A DNA stretch of 64,000 bases, from positions 37,374,962 through 37,438,961 of the forward strand of contig OU862928.1 in NCBI GenBank assembly GCA_917880885.1, in the 5' to 3' direction. The DNA comes from Limnephilus marmoratus. Its lineage: Eukaryota; Arthropoda; Insecta; Trichoptera; Limnephilidae. The position numbers and the translations under genes were made by a program. The first letter of the stretch is position 1. The number at the start of each line of letters is the position of its first letter. Shown here piece after piece: positions 29,837 to 40,667 of the stretch. The notes under the pieces were generated by a model, which was not told the DNA's origin, searched no databases, and saw nothing but the letters and a program-made list of their open reading frames with translations.

Positions 29837-30231
29837 AATTTTTTTTTTCAATTACAGAATAAATATTTTCATCGTTCTGTAGAATCCTTAAACTTTACAT
29901 GATCATATCGTAAAGGGTACAACCGTTAGGTATCTGTTTAATATTATTCATAACAATCCAACCCTCCCCTTATCCTTCCTCCAAAATGTTTTTGAGTTTC
30001 CAATTCCAAAACAGGCTTTGTGTTCGCCGTATTTATCACCAATTAGATGTAAAGTTTGTTGCGAAACAAATTAACAAAAATGTTGCCTTCGTTAAAATTA
30101 ACAAAGGTATTTTTAGCACACGTTTTTTTTTACTTTTTTTATACATTAACGAAATGAGGAATTTTGCCATTAAAAAAATCAATGTTGATTAACAAAAATT
30201 CCAAACTTTAAGCAAGTTGCTCGAAACCTGT
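29837..30231. other. Spacer, nothing recognised
   Basis: A 68-codon frame (29986-30192) has no motif. Confidence 0.35.
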
Positions 30232-30440
30232 TTAACCCCTCAGGCTAATTTGTTCGCTTTTCGAAACAACTCATATAGGTCTCATAGAAATCGTGGTACC
30301 TCCTTTACTATCGTAGTGATATATATGATAAAAACGGCGTTAGAAAGAGAAAACACCACGATTTATATTCAAATTTAAAATTTAATTACAAAAGGAGTCA
30401 AATGTATACCTTTATGAAACCAAAGTTTCGAATCGCAATT
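30232..30440. mobile_element. piggyBac-like terminal fragment
   Basis: TTAA followed by CCCCTCAGGC and TAATTTGTTCGCTTTTCG; about 210 bp match, inverted, the right end of the element at 37882-38871. The other end is not seen. Confidence 0.6.
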
Positions 30441-30524
30441 TGAAAAAAAAAATGTAAGTTTGTTAATTTTTAATAAATTATTTATATATTGAACGACAAA
30501 ATAAGATGATAATAACTTTTTTTT

Positions 30525-30645
30525 GTTATTTGGTTTTGGGGTGTTATGCCGTGTTGCGCTACCTCCTCGTTTTGGGCTAAAGAAGGAGGTAGCGCAACCA
30601 TGGCTTAACACCCCAAAAACAAATAACAAAAATACTTTTGGCCGT
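30525..30645. mobile_element. Head-to-head Penelope-like ends
   Basis: TTGGGGTGTTATGCCGTGTT, GCGCTACCTCCTCG is followed at once by its inverse (AAGAAGGAGGTAGCGCAACC...AACACCCC), giving a long hairpin. The coding region between the ends is gone. Confidence 0.7.
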
Positions 30646-30985
30646 GAAAATCATGAAAACCGTGGAATGTGAATATGATTTTAGATTTAATAAATTCTTT
30701 CCAAATTTTTAAATTCCTTTTTTTAAACTCGAAAATTCAATCTGTAAAATACGTTGGTATTTGAAAAATCCCATGAATAATTTAATCACAGAATTTAAAA
30801 ATACCCTTGAAATTAAAATCAAGTTATTCGATTATTTTGGAATATTTCAAATATTCTTTCGTACATCAATAACATCGGCTTGTTTTATTAGGATAATTTT
30901 TAAAATACTCATTTCGGTTGTGACTCTATCTGTCTGTCTGTAACTTAAGTTCAATGATTTCCAGAACTTTAGCTTTGAAATCAAA
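30646..30985. other. Spacer, nothing recognised
   Basis: AT-rich; the 60-codon frame 30761-30943 shows no motif. Confidence 0.35.
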
Positions 30986-31422
30986 GTTTTTTTTAACTTC
31001 ACCCACGGGAAAAAAATACCTCAGTGACTGTAGCACCTTTGAGGATGCTGTGTGAAGAGTCTTTTGAGCAAAATAAAGGAGAGAAAGTTCTGGGAAGGAT
31101 AGATGTATGATGAATGGGTAGGAATCTGGGGATCATTGTGTCCTGGAGAGACGGAAGTACGAATCCAATTCCCCCACTGCGGAGCAAGGCGACAGATCAA
31201 GAGAGTCCGGCTAGAGAGGTCTAGATTAGGTCTTTCACAACCAGTCTCCCCCGATCTGGCCCACCACGCAGTAGATGGGAAAATGCATTCGCCGCCAAGA
31301 CCTGAACAATCCTCACCCCATAAAGCTGGGCTATACACTAAACGGGTGACCTATGGCAGGTATAATTATCCAATAAATGGCGGTACCCACACCCGCCTCC
31401 CAAATTGTCAGAAGTATTTGTT
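30986..31422 (-). mobile_element. SINE-B copy, near full length
   Basis: It runs from oligo-T and a decayed stem-loop end, through TCTGGGAAGGATAGATG, GGTAGGAATCTGGGGATC, CAACCAGTCTCCCCCGATCT and GGGTGACCTATGGCAGG, to CGGTACCCACACCCGCCTCCC. The opposite end is the conserved SINE-B start. Confidence 0.8.
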
Positions 31423-33180
31423 TGAAGAACTCAGACAAGCGAAAAAGTACCTATCTACATACATAATAGGTGAGTTTGATATGCTTGGTGTAACCCTAAG
31501 TGACCAGCTCAGGTATGGAGGCTCCATCGAAGCCAGAGTAAAGTCAGCCTCCCAAAAACTGGGCGTACTGTACAGGGCCCGCAGATACTTTAATAGTACA
31601 CAACTGCTAACCCTGTACAAATCACAAGTGCGCCCCACGGTTGAATTTGGCAGCCACCTCTGGTCTGGAGCTCCAAAATACCAGAAAAATACCCTCGACT
31701 CTGCGCAGAAACGGGTGATCCGTTTGATAGATTCTCCCATCTTAACAGACGGATTGCAATCTTTAGAACACAGGCGTCGGGTGGGAACAGCCCCGGATCT
31801 TCGTTTTTTTTTTGGCGGGGCAAAAACTGAAAAATGCCGACCCCGCCCACTTAGGTATCTATATTTATTTTAACCTTGCTGGGGGGGGGGGGCATATTCG
31901 AATCAAAGAACTGGTTTTACTGTAACTAATTAAGAAATTTAATTATAGCTACACCCAGAACATGCAAATGGTTTTCCTTAAATTCTGGCTGCATATAGTC
32001 TGCAACCAGAATTTTAAAACTGCACTTTGAACACGAGAATGGTTTCCATCAAAATGCTTCAGCAAATGAAATCACAACTGAAATTTATCTTGCTGGCTGC
32101 TTATTCGTTTTAAACTGCTACATTGCATTGTATTTAAATAAAAGCTGAAATAAAAAGGCTGTTTTACTTCTCAGTCATATGATGGCTGCCATCGTGTAAT
32201 AAACAAATCATGACACGCATAACGACGTAAAAATTTTAAGTAAGTTTGAATAATGATAAATTGACGACGTAAGTGATTGCACGTATTAAATTGAGTTTAA
32301 AAAATAAATATAGTAACTTAAAAAGCATAAGATAGTTATATAAAATACTTACCCAGAAAAGCGATCGATGAACTGTGATAGATTTATTGATGCGACACTA
32401 ATGACATCAACTAACCTTCGGTTGATCAACAAGTACTAAAGAGTAAAAATAAACAACACACTTTTGACACATTTTTAAAACAAAACACTGTCGTGGAGAG
32501 AGATCGACGAGGGAGTTTTCGAATATAGCTTCATCTCTTTCGCACGCACGGTAACCAGAGCAGACGCGTGCTGCCGCGATCTGTGGTTCCTGCGGGCGAG
32601 CGGGTCGGGTGCGTATTTTGAACTATGCCTACGCGCCTCGCGAATAATAAATGTTCGTGCAGCACGTCTCACTCAGGGCTCTGGGTATCAGTCGAGTTAA
32701 TATGGCCGTGAAATTTCTCTACTTGTACTATTATTTAATCCGTGGTCAAAGTTGAGTTTGGCCGCCCTCTGAACTTGCCGCCTGGGGCATGGGCCCCGGC
32801 TTGCCCCCCATTAGATCCGGGGCTGGGTGGGAATGCTATCCTTGTTCTACCGGTATTACAATGGAAGATGCTCCGAGGAACTAGCATCATTGATCCCACC
32901 GGTGCATAGTCCGGAAACACGCCAAACACGTGCCCAACATTTGTACACGGTTGACATTTGTCACATGAGAACGGGTCGTTTCTTCGACTTGTTCTTGTGT
33001 TTAACAGCTCGGCTGTGGAATGATTTGCCGTTCCTCCTTCCTACAACATGGGTCTCTTCAAGACCAATGTTCATTCCTTCCTCTCCTCAAAAAGACCATC
33101 CACAAAGCATCCCAGATGACATAGGCCTTGAGGGAAATTATTTTACTCAGAGCCTCCTGTGTGGAGTTAATGTAAAAAAA
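31423..33180 (+). pseudogene. LINE-B copy split by a hAT element
   Basis: Two blocks: 31423-31787 (FDMLGVTLSDQLRYGGSIEA, ASQKLGVLYRARRYF, YKSQVRPTVEFGSHLWSGAP, RVIRLIDSPI, SLEHRRRVG) and 32834-33180 (MLSLFYRYYNGRCSEELASL, RTGRFFDLF, LTARLWNDLPF, then a 3' UTR with the LINE-B stem-loop and oligo(A)). Removing the hAT element and one TSD rejoins the frame at ...RRVG/MLSLFY. The copy is 5' truncated before the palm, so it was dead on arrival, and its frame is otherwise well kept. Confidence 0.88.
31788..32825. mobile_element. Non-autonomous hAT-type element, 1038 bp, TSD GGTGGGAA
   Basis: Perfect 13 bp inverted termini CAGCCCCGGATCT...AGATCCGGGGCTG with the 8 bp direct repeat GGTGGGAA at 31780-31787 and 32826-32833. 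CAG starts and 8 bp TSDs are hAT features. Subterminal G/C runs (GGCGGGGC, ten G near 31880, GGGCATGGGCCCC) occur at both ends. No transposase frame. Confidence 0.9.
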
Positions 33181-33437
33181 ATATTTATAATTAAAAAAAA
33201 AATCTAAAAATGTCATTTTTAAAAGTGGAACTGATTTGTCGAGAATTCGTAGGTGTAGTAGAATAATAATTTAAACATCAATCAAAAATATTGCAAGAAC
33301 TTCAACCAACGCTTTGAGATGCCTAAATATTATTATAAGTAAATTAGTAGGCTGTAAATTAGCAATCCCGAAACTAATTAATTTAAACAAAAAAATGTTC
33401 ATATTTTACTCGAAGAACAGCGCTAATTGACAGTTTA

Positions 33438-33877
33438 GGCCGGTTACAGTGCTCGACCGACGGTCAGTGCGTACGTCGGTCGCGCTTGTCATTTGTATGA
33501 AAATTCATAAATCGTTCAGTGCAGGACCGACCGTGCGCATGCGTATATCGCTACGCAGTGCGTATGAGAATCGTCGGTCGAGCGCGTGCGCATCCGTACC
33601 GTCGGTCGACCGACGAGCTAGAAATGCTCTCTGGGCGACGATCGGGTGTACGTGATATCTACGTCTTCTGTTCCTAATACGTCTACGAAGATAATAAGCA
33701 GCTATTATTTAATTAATTTCGCGTACGACGTCCGGTCAGCTTGTTGGTCAAGCGTGAACTGACGGTACGCACCGACGGTCGGTCGGTGGTATGCGTATCG
33801 TCAGGACCGACCGTGCGCATGCGTGTCGTCAGGACCGACCGTACGCACCGACCGTCGGTCGAGCACTGTAACCGGCC
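33438..33877. mobile_element. Harbinger-like MITE, 440 bp, TSD TTA
   Basis: Inverted ends GGCCGGTTACAGTGCTCGAC... match for about 30 bp; TTA flanks both sides (33435-33437, 33878-33880), the PIF/Harbinger target. The interior is rich in CG and built of CGACCGACGGTC and GTCAGGACCGACCGT motifs, in contrast to the AT-rich surroundings. The three small open frames inside are not genes. Confidence 0.8.
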
Positions 33878-33880
33878 TTA

Positions 33881-34273
33881 CTCAGAGGTGATGGAAAAGC
33901 CCATAAGTGTGTTACCACAGTCGTTTTTATTTATTCTACCAGGAGAACAGAAATTCAAATGGATGTTTTACGGGCGAACATAAAGGTAGTTTTACTGTCA
34001 TAGTTCATAGTTCGTCTACTTCAACACATAAAATAGTTATATTATTAAGAAGGGTAGATTTGGATGTGAATTCGGGCGATAAATTTTAATTTAATTGTCA
34101 TTTCTAGACTAAACGCGACAATTTTACTGTTAAGAGTTATCTGGGGTCATAAAACTGAAAACGTTCTAGAAATTGATTGTAATCTTATGGTAGTTTTGAT
34201 GGACACTTTGTTTTTAATTTGCAGTAATTGCTTAGGCCCATGTATTGGAACCAGGAACTATTTATATATATTA
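33881..34273. other. Spacer, nothing recognised
   Basis: No motif-bearing frame and no terminal repeats. Confidence 0.35.
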
Positions 34274-34906
34274 CTAGCTGACCCGGCCACGCGTTGCTGT
34301 GGCTAATAAAACACAACGTCATCTACTGGATGGTTATCCAACCTTTATAACCACCGCCGTCTTTGAGTTTATCGCGAAGAGACAGACAGATGCCGCAGAG
34401 GACTTTAATTTATAATACGTAGAGATGGTGTGAAAGATTATAATAATGTGCATGAAATGCTTGGGGTAACTAACGTATTTAAGTTAATACGGATTAATAC
34501 TGTATCCGTCTAAATAACTTTTCAATTACCGCAATGTACGTGACCATTTTTTTAGTAGATAGAATGGGTATAGTAAGCTATCTGTAAAAGATAGATATAT
34601 GCCTTTGCGGACTTTTTTGTAGATCTATAAAAGAGGGATATCCCACCATGCATTGTTTTGTTATATCCCAAAAGGATTAGGCAGCGTTTTCGATGAAAGC
34701 TACCAGGCGGCTTGACTTTTTCCGACACTTCTAACAATTATCGTTATGTTTCAACCAATTTACACAAATATACCTAAACCTTCCTCACGAAACACTCTAT
34801 CTATTGGTGAAAACCGCATAAAAATCCGTTCAGTAGTTTTCGAGTTTATCGCTAACAGACAGACAGACAGACGACGCGGGGGACTTTAATTTGTAATATA
34901 TAGAGA
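34274..34906 (-). mobile_element. Non-autonomous Helitron (family H-c) with an internal end duplication
   Basis: Minus strand: 5' TCTCTATATATTACAAATTA, 3' stem GCCAC/GTGGC then CCGGGTCAGCTAG followed by T. A second 5'-like end (TCTACGTATTATAAATTAAA) lies inside at about 34428, so the copy contains two starts for one 3' end. Related copies: 40322-40667, 42425-43085. Confidence 0.7.
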
Positions 34907-35903
34907 TTTATTTATTTATTTTATTATTAATTTCAATAGCAAGGTTTGTACATGTATGTATAATGTATAGTATAAGTATAGATCCATTTTTTTTTCACAG
35001 ACCTCCTCACTAGGATTTCCTGTTCTGAGGTGGCCTGTAGTTTTTTAAAATATTTGTATTTGGTTATGGATTGACTTTATATCGGATTCATGATGATTGT
35101 AATTTTATTATCACTTTGATCTCTCAGCCATGTTTTTACTTTTGTTTTAAATATGTTAATTTCCTTTATATTTTTGATTTGATCTGGTAGAGCATTGTAT
35201 AATTTCATAGCTTGGAATTTATTATTTCTCTGTCCAAAAGATGTGTTCAAACTGGGAGTAACCAGGATGTTATTGCTTACTGCCCTGGTTGAGTATTTAT
35301 GTTGGGTAGTGGAGTATTCATATATGTTTTTTTTTCAGTTTAAATAAAATATTTTTTGAATAAAGTTTCTGTACATTGAAGACTTGAAAGTTATTAAATA
35401 TTTCTTCCGTCGGAGTTCTAAGCGGAACTTTCAGTATTGTCTTTAGTACTCCTTTTTGGGCTATATTGAGTCGCTCTGTGTGAGTGCTCAAGGCAGACCC
35501 CCATCCAGTTATACCGTACTCTATTTGTGATTGACACAAAGCATAGTATACTTTTTTAATATCGTTTACGTTGAGGATATTACGAATGTTTCTAAAGAAG
35601 TATATGTACCTGGTTAGTTTTTTTGTAATTACGTCAATTTGTGAGTTCCATCGGAGATTATCATCAATTTCAATTCCAAGATATTTGATGATTTTGGAGT
35701 GTGCTATAGTGGGACAGAGGCATGATAAGCCTTGATTTTGTTGATAAATTCCTTGGCATGTGTGTAATTTGAGATTTTAGTCCTCCGGCGGCTGCCCTCT
35801 GGCTGTTATAGAAAATGTAAGATATTTTGTTTTATTAACATTAAGCGTGAGGGAGTTTCTTTTAAGCCAGGTTTGCAGGAGACTAAGCCCGTGTTCCGCT
35901 TCT
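34907..35903 (-). pseudogene. LINE C-terminal RT fragment with (AATA)n tail
   Basis: Minus-strand pieces in order: LQTWLKRNSLTLNVNKTKYL, DDNLRWNSQIDVITKKLT, CQSQIEYGITGWGSAL, LNIAQKGVLKTI, NTSFGQRNNKFQAMKLYNAL and PDQIKNIKEINIFKTKVKTW. It is the RT thumb to C-terminus of an LINE-1-like clade (compare NWLDDNLLTLNAGKTKFL there). A few frameshifts. The tail abuts the Helitron start. Confidence 0.8.
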
Positions 35904-35925
35904 TTGTAAGTATTTATCTCTACTC

Positions 35926-35980
35926 TAATATCTCTACATCTATACTTACTTTGTAAGTAAGTATAGATGTAGAGATATTA
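35926..35980. repeat. Perfect 25 bp inverted repeat with 5 nt loop
   Basis: Arms 35926-35950 and 35956-35980 (TAATATCTCTACATC...), loop TTGTA. It sits between two oppositely oriented LINE fragments. Confidence 0.9.
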
Positions 35981-35999
35981 TTTATATTTTTATTGAGTA

Positions 36000-36177
36000 A
36001 TCTGTAAGAATGTTGCCTGTTGTATGCTGATGATGCGGTGCTGATTCCTAACAGAATGAAAGATCTACAGTCTCTCGTGTCTATGATAAACGAAGTGTGT
36101 ATGAAGAATGAGTTAATGATGAATGTAAGTAAGTCTAAAGTCATGGTATTTGAAAGAGAGAGTATGAAAACAATGTA
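36000..36177 (+). pseudogene. LINE RT catalytic fragment (YADD)
   Basis: The plus frame LLYADDAVLIPNRMKDLQSL, VSMINEVCMKNELMMNVSK and SKVMVFER contains the catalytic YADD box and the following helix of an RT in the R1/RTE-like wording. Short and isolated. Confidence 0.75.
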
Positions 36178-36311
36178 AATGCCAGACCGTTCGCCAGCAA
36201 TCGATCACCGTTCGCATCGATTACCGTTCGCGTGACATTTTTCGTAATAATCACCACTTTTCATAACGCATTCACCAGCTTACCCCCAAGTCTAGCGTGC
36301 GTAAAGAAGTT

Positions 36312-36590
36312 TTACTTCAAAAAGTAAATAAACGCAAAAAAATAAATTTGCACAATTTGCAAGCGCTGTTCTGACGTCAGTCTATTATATGGTGAAATAA
36401 CAAAATGTACTGAATACAATGTTGCCGGTTTAAAAACCAAACCTCTAAAAAAATTACCCATTACTATACCATTCTCTTGCAGGCTAATAATTCCTATAGA
36501 TGTATGTGTTTTGTCTCTTTTTTGTATCTCTATTATTCGTTTCATCGAGTTTCAAATCACAACGGTGCTAAAAATGTTTTTACTTCAATA
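36312..36590 (-). pseudogene. Mariner-like transposase N-terminus with repeat X leader
   Basis: The minus frame begins MKRIIEIQKRDKTHTSIG and leads to RLTSEQRLQIVQIYF, which resembles the first helix-turn-helix helix of mariner/IS630-type transposases. It breaks off at once. The upstream DNA is repeat X (see 28447). No catalytic domain. Confidence 0.45.
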
Positions 36591-36629
36591 AGCTGTTTTG
36601 ATAAATGAAATAATAAAATTGTTGAATAT

Positions 36630-37190
36630 ATTTATTTATTTATTTATTTATTTACGGACAAATAGTCCAATTAACAATATAACAATAACACGAATAGAAA
36701 AAAAAGAGAGATCACAATGAAAGGAGATTACATATAGATGAAGAGCATTGACAAAATACATATAATATAAAAGTACATAGAGAAGATAACTATAAGTAGC
36801 TTGAAGATGGATTTAAAAAGACTTTAAAAAACCACATTGCCTAACGACTGCCGAAAGTCATTTAGGCTTACACCAAAAAATTCAATGCTTTGATTTGCGT
36901 TGACAAGTCTCGACATTCTGGTCTCGACATTCCCCAACTATAAGTAGCTTGAAGATGGATTTAAAAAGACTTTAAAAAACCACATTGCGTAACGACTGCC
37001 GAAAGTCATTTAGGCTTACACCAAAAAATTCAATGCTTTGATTTGCGTTGACAAGTCTCGACATTCTGGATAAAGGAGAATGATATCCATAATTAGTAGA
37101 ATGTTGATTGAGGAACAGCAATTCATTATTTCGGAGTCTACGGGAAGGAATGTTGAACTGGATGAGTTGAAATGTATGAATGAAAAAAAA
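36630..37190 (-). pseudogene. LINE C-terminal end with 148 bp duplication
   Basis: The minus frame RLRNNELLFLNQHSTNYGYH, SPLSRMSRLVNANQSIEFFG and DFRQSLRN is a LINE ORF2 tail; an (AAAT)n tail is at 36630-36655. The segment 36788-36935 is repeated at 36936-37083 almost exactly. Confidence 0.7.
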
Positions 37191-37224
37191 TTAAAATACA
37201 GTACTAAAAATTAAACTTCATAAG

Positions 37225-37430
37225 AATAGATACGTTTTAAGATTTTCACGGCCAAAAGTATTTTCGTTATTTGTTTTTGGGGTGTTATGCCGTGTTGCGC
37301 TACCTCCTTCCTTTAGCCAACATTTCGTTTATTTTGTACAGGTGAAAGTTAGTGGAGCTGGCGACACGGTATCGCTTCGAAGTAAATAAGCACACATTTC
37401 ACCAATAAAAATTACACATCTACCGGATTC
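37225..37430. mobile_element. Penelope-like remnant: inverted end plus sense 3' piece
   Basis: 37225-37325 is the inverted terminus (ATTTTCACGGCC...GCGCTACCTCCTTCCTTTAG). 37345-37425 is sense (GTGGAGCTGGCGACACGGTA, ACACATCTACC), matching 45435-45505. The RT and nuclease are absent. Confidence 0.7.
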
Positions 37431-37877
37431 AGCCCAATTCTTTAGAAACAAGCGTTCGTTCCGTTTCGTTCTAATTCAAAAAACACCTGAAAAATAGCAT
37501 TTTCTTCCCCTAAATGGTTCGTATCAATCTCCGCTGAAACATTTCGGGAAACTTTTCACGTTTTCAACAGGAGACACTTTACGTGTCGTCTTATGAGGCG
37601 CGTATTACGTATTTCATTTTCACGTCACGTAGCGCGCCAAACAGTCCTGCATAGCCTTATACAGCCTTCTACAGCCTTACACAACCTCCAAATTCTTGCC
37701 GCAAATACATATATGATTAAAAACTTGCGAAAACAACTCCAAAACAATTCACGTGTGATATTCCCTACGTTAAAAGATCTTAAGATTGTATTTAGCATAC
37801 TATATGCGTGAAACTTATATGTAAGTGGTATATTGAAGATAATATAATATGAATTTATTTATATTAAGAACTTAATA
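37431..37877. other. Spacer, nothing recognised
   Basis: The 72-codon plus frame at 37593-37811 has no motif. Confidence 0.35.
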
Positions 37878-37881
37878 TTAA

Positions 37882-38871
37882 CCCCTCAGGCCTCGACCAT
37901 ATTTTGTCAGAGGGTCAAAATTTTTTTTTTTTTTTTACAGTGAATACCGCACAAGAATCTCAACTGCTCCCGTCTGGAGCCAGTGAGACTATGGCATCCC
38001 CAATTGGGGTATGTTGTGAGGCTGAAGGTAGTGGGGAGGGGAAGGAGGTGGGGAAGAGGAAGGTTGGGAAGTACCTGGCTATTCAGATCTGGTCACTAAA
38101 CACGGCTAAAGCCATTTTCACCAAACGTTTCAATTCTGAATGGTGGTCTTACACCAGGGCGATACTGATAGTATCTTCCACTCTGGAACATGCCGCAAAT
38201 ATACTATATATTATTTTAAATGAATTAATTGTGAAAACACAAATTAATCAAATAAAATTTATTTGCGCATGCCGGGTTCGAACCCGCGACCTCCGGATTG
38301 TGAGTCAAGAGTCTTACCCACTGGACTACGGAGGTCGTCATATATTACGTCAAAATATTTCCGCTGTGCAATAAAATCCAAATAAATGGAATATTTCTGA
38401 AAAAATCCAAAATTTAAAAATTGTTTTTGGAAGGTTATAAAATATGACATCAAATTGTATTTAAGTCAAAATAATCATATAACTTTTGAAGTGTAAAAAT
38501 TTTGAGTGTAAACATTAAAAAAAATTAAATGCCTCACTTTACGTTTTTTCTAAACTAAAATTACTGTAAACAAAAAATAATAAAAACAAATACATTTTCT
38601 CTTAGAAAAAAATATTATGAACATTATTATCACCGCATTTTTTTGGTTGTTTCATAATTCTTTATCAAATATCGAATCGTAACTTTGGTTTTTATAAAGG
38701 TGTACAATTTACTTATTTTGTGGTTAAATTTTAGACACGTATATAAAGTGTGGTATTTTCTCTTTCTAACACTGTTTACATCATATATCTCACTATGATA
38801 GTAAGGGAGACAACGATTTCTATGAGACCTGTATGAGTCATTCCGAAAAGCGAACAAATTAGCCCGAGGGG
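37882..38871. mobile_element. piggyBac-like non-autonomous element, TTAA flanked
   Basis: TTAA at 37878-37881 and 38872-38875 with inverted termini CCCCTCAGGC / GCCCGAGGGG. TTAA targets and CCC-starting ends are piggyBac features. No transposase. A full SINE-A sits inside. The right end recurs at 30232-30440. Confidence 0.65.
37922..38348 (-). mobile_element. SINE-A, full length, TSD GTCAAAAT
   Basis: 427 bp between direct GTCAAAAT (37914-37921 and 38349-38356). Minus strand: tRNA-like head with A box TAGTCCAGTGG and B box GGTTCGAACCC, a TTCCAGAGTGG body, a pyrimidine-rich block, the palindrome CCCCAATTGGGG and a poly(A) tail (T-run at 37921-37936). This is the reference copy for the family. 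Confidence 0.9.
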
Positions 38872-38875
38872 TTAA

Positions 38876-39242
38876 TAATTACCTAGGTGCATTGATGATT
38901 AACATTCATAATATTTTATTTGTATACATTCATTAATAAATATTTGAAATCTAAATAAATACGCGGGTAATTTAAATGCATAATTATTTTTTCTTGCTCA
39001 ATAAAAAATGTATATCTGAAGAAATAATTACAAACATAAGATTTTGGAAATAAAATTTAACTGTGTAGTTACTATAAATATTATTAATAAACGTTCAAAA
39101 AAAGAAAACAAGATACATATATATTAATAATACTTTTTTTTCAAGTGTTCTAAAAATTTCAATATTCAAAATTGGCGTTTAAATATGCAAGTGTTATAAA
39201 TCTAAAATAAGTAATCCCGAACAGGAGGAAAACTATTTTGTT
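38876..39242. other. AT-rich spacer
   Basis: Nothing recognised. Confidence 0.35.
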
Positions 39243-40112
39243 TTTTAAATTTATTTTATTTATTTATTTATTTATTTGTTTGTTTATTTAGCACAATAAT
39301 ATACATCTATATACATAATTTATCAAATTTTGACTGCCCAACTAGGAGTATTATCCCGTTTTAGGACAGTCAAATAATTATGGGTATGAACATGTTGAAC
39401 ATAATTTGTACAAAAAGAAAGAAAGTTGATGAAATAAAAAGAGGAAATAAAAAGAAAAGAAAGAATATAAAATAAAATAATAAAGAAAGTTTAAAATATA
39501 GTTCCTAACTGTTATTTGTTTAGCATAGCAAAAAAGAAAAAAAGTGAAGAGAAAGAATAAAATAAAAATGAAATAACCAATTGAAACATAAATGTAAATG
39601 AAATAACCAATTAATAACATAAAGGTATATACAGATAGGTAGATACACATAATAATATAGATTAGAAGGAGGTATCTTTTACATAGTTCATAAATTTTTT
39701 GTTGGAATTTTTGTTGTTGTTTTTGGTTTGTGTTTGATTTTATTTTTTATGTAGTAAAAGTTCACTCTCCTTTCTCCCTAATTGTTGAAACCAAGTAGTG
39801 GTCAATTTACGAAGAACACCTGTGCTTTCCTTTTTCCAAGCATCAGGCATGAAGTTGTATAGTTTTGGACCTAAGAAAGTGAAGTGTCTTTGAGCGAGAG
39901 ATGTTTTGGTTGTGAGTGTTACAATTTGATTTCTCTGTGAGTGTCGGGTGTTGTGAGAGTGGTTAATAGATCTGATGGGTAAAGGTGGCGTTGTTTATGG
40001 GTGTTTAAAATTAATTTTCTCATGTACAGTTGTCTAACATCCAGAACTTGTAATTCTTCAAATAGTGCATCACTGTGATATCTAAATGATTTTTTGAGGA
40101 TTACCCTTAGTA
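39243..40112 (-). pseudogene. LINE 3' fragment (family G) with (AAAT)n tail
   Basis: The minus strand reads ILKKSFRYHSDALFEELQVL, DVRQLYMRKLILNTHKQRH and LYPSDLLTTL with frameshifts, then a long 3' UTR containing AACGGGATAATACTCCTAGT and a tail. The 3' UTR matches 16.6-16.8 kb. Confidence 0.7.
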
Positions 40113-40252
40113 AATGAAGACAATATTAGCGAAACTTAATCAAAAATCTGGAGACAGAAAAATCAGAAAAAGATATTGGCACCTCTGGAACTAAAACCCA
40201 GGACCATCTGGTTTCATGGCAACGGCTCTACTAACTTTTACAAATTGAGGTT
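40113..40252 (-). mobile_element. SINE-C, decayed copy
   Basis: The body CAATATCTTTTTCTGATTTT and ATATTGTCTTCATTT matches the SINE at 60.97-61.18 kb. Its tRNA-like head (CCTGGGTTTTAGTTCC) has lost the B box. Confidence 0.7.
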
Positions 40253-40321
40253 TTAATCATAAAGTTAAAAATAAACACTATTTTTTATTTTTTATTATTG
40301 AAATAAGTATATATAGAACAA

Positions 40322-40667
40322 GCTGAGCCGGCAATGCTTTGCTGTGGCTAACGAAACACATCGCCATCTATTAAATGGTTACCCAACCACCTTTACATAA
40401 CCACCACCATCTGTTAATTTGCATAAAAATCAAATCCACACCGCCCGCTTGTCAGCATGCTCGTCTACCACGTACAGACATTCTCATTTATATATTATAT
40501 ATTTTAACCAATTTACACAAAACTTTCACAAATTATATAGGTATCTAAACCTTCCTCATGAATCACTCTATTGTTGGTAAAAACTGCATGAAAATCCGTT
40601 CAGTAGTTTTTGAGTTTATCGCAACAGACTGACGCGGCAGAGGACTTTAATTTGTAATATGTAGAGA
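40322..40667 (-). mobile_element. Helitron family H-c copy, degraded 3' end
   Basis: 5' TCTCTACATATTACAAATTA; 3' part GCCGGCTCAGCTTG (CTTG instead of CTAG). Internal CTACTGAACGGATTTTCATG is shared with the other copies. Confidence 0.6.

Noticed and set aside
33449..33983. Small plus-strand frames in the CG-rich MITE
   Set aside because: Products are Arg/Val/Ser repeats caused by CGACCG motifs between terminal inverted repeats.
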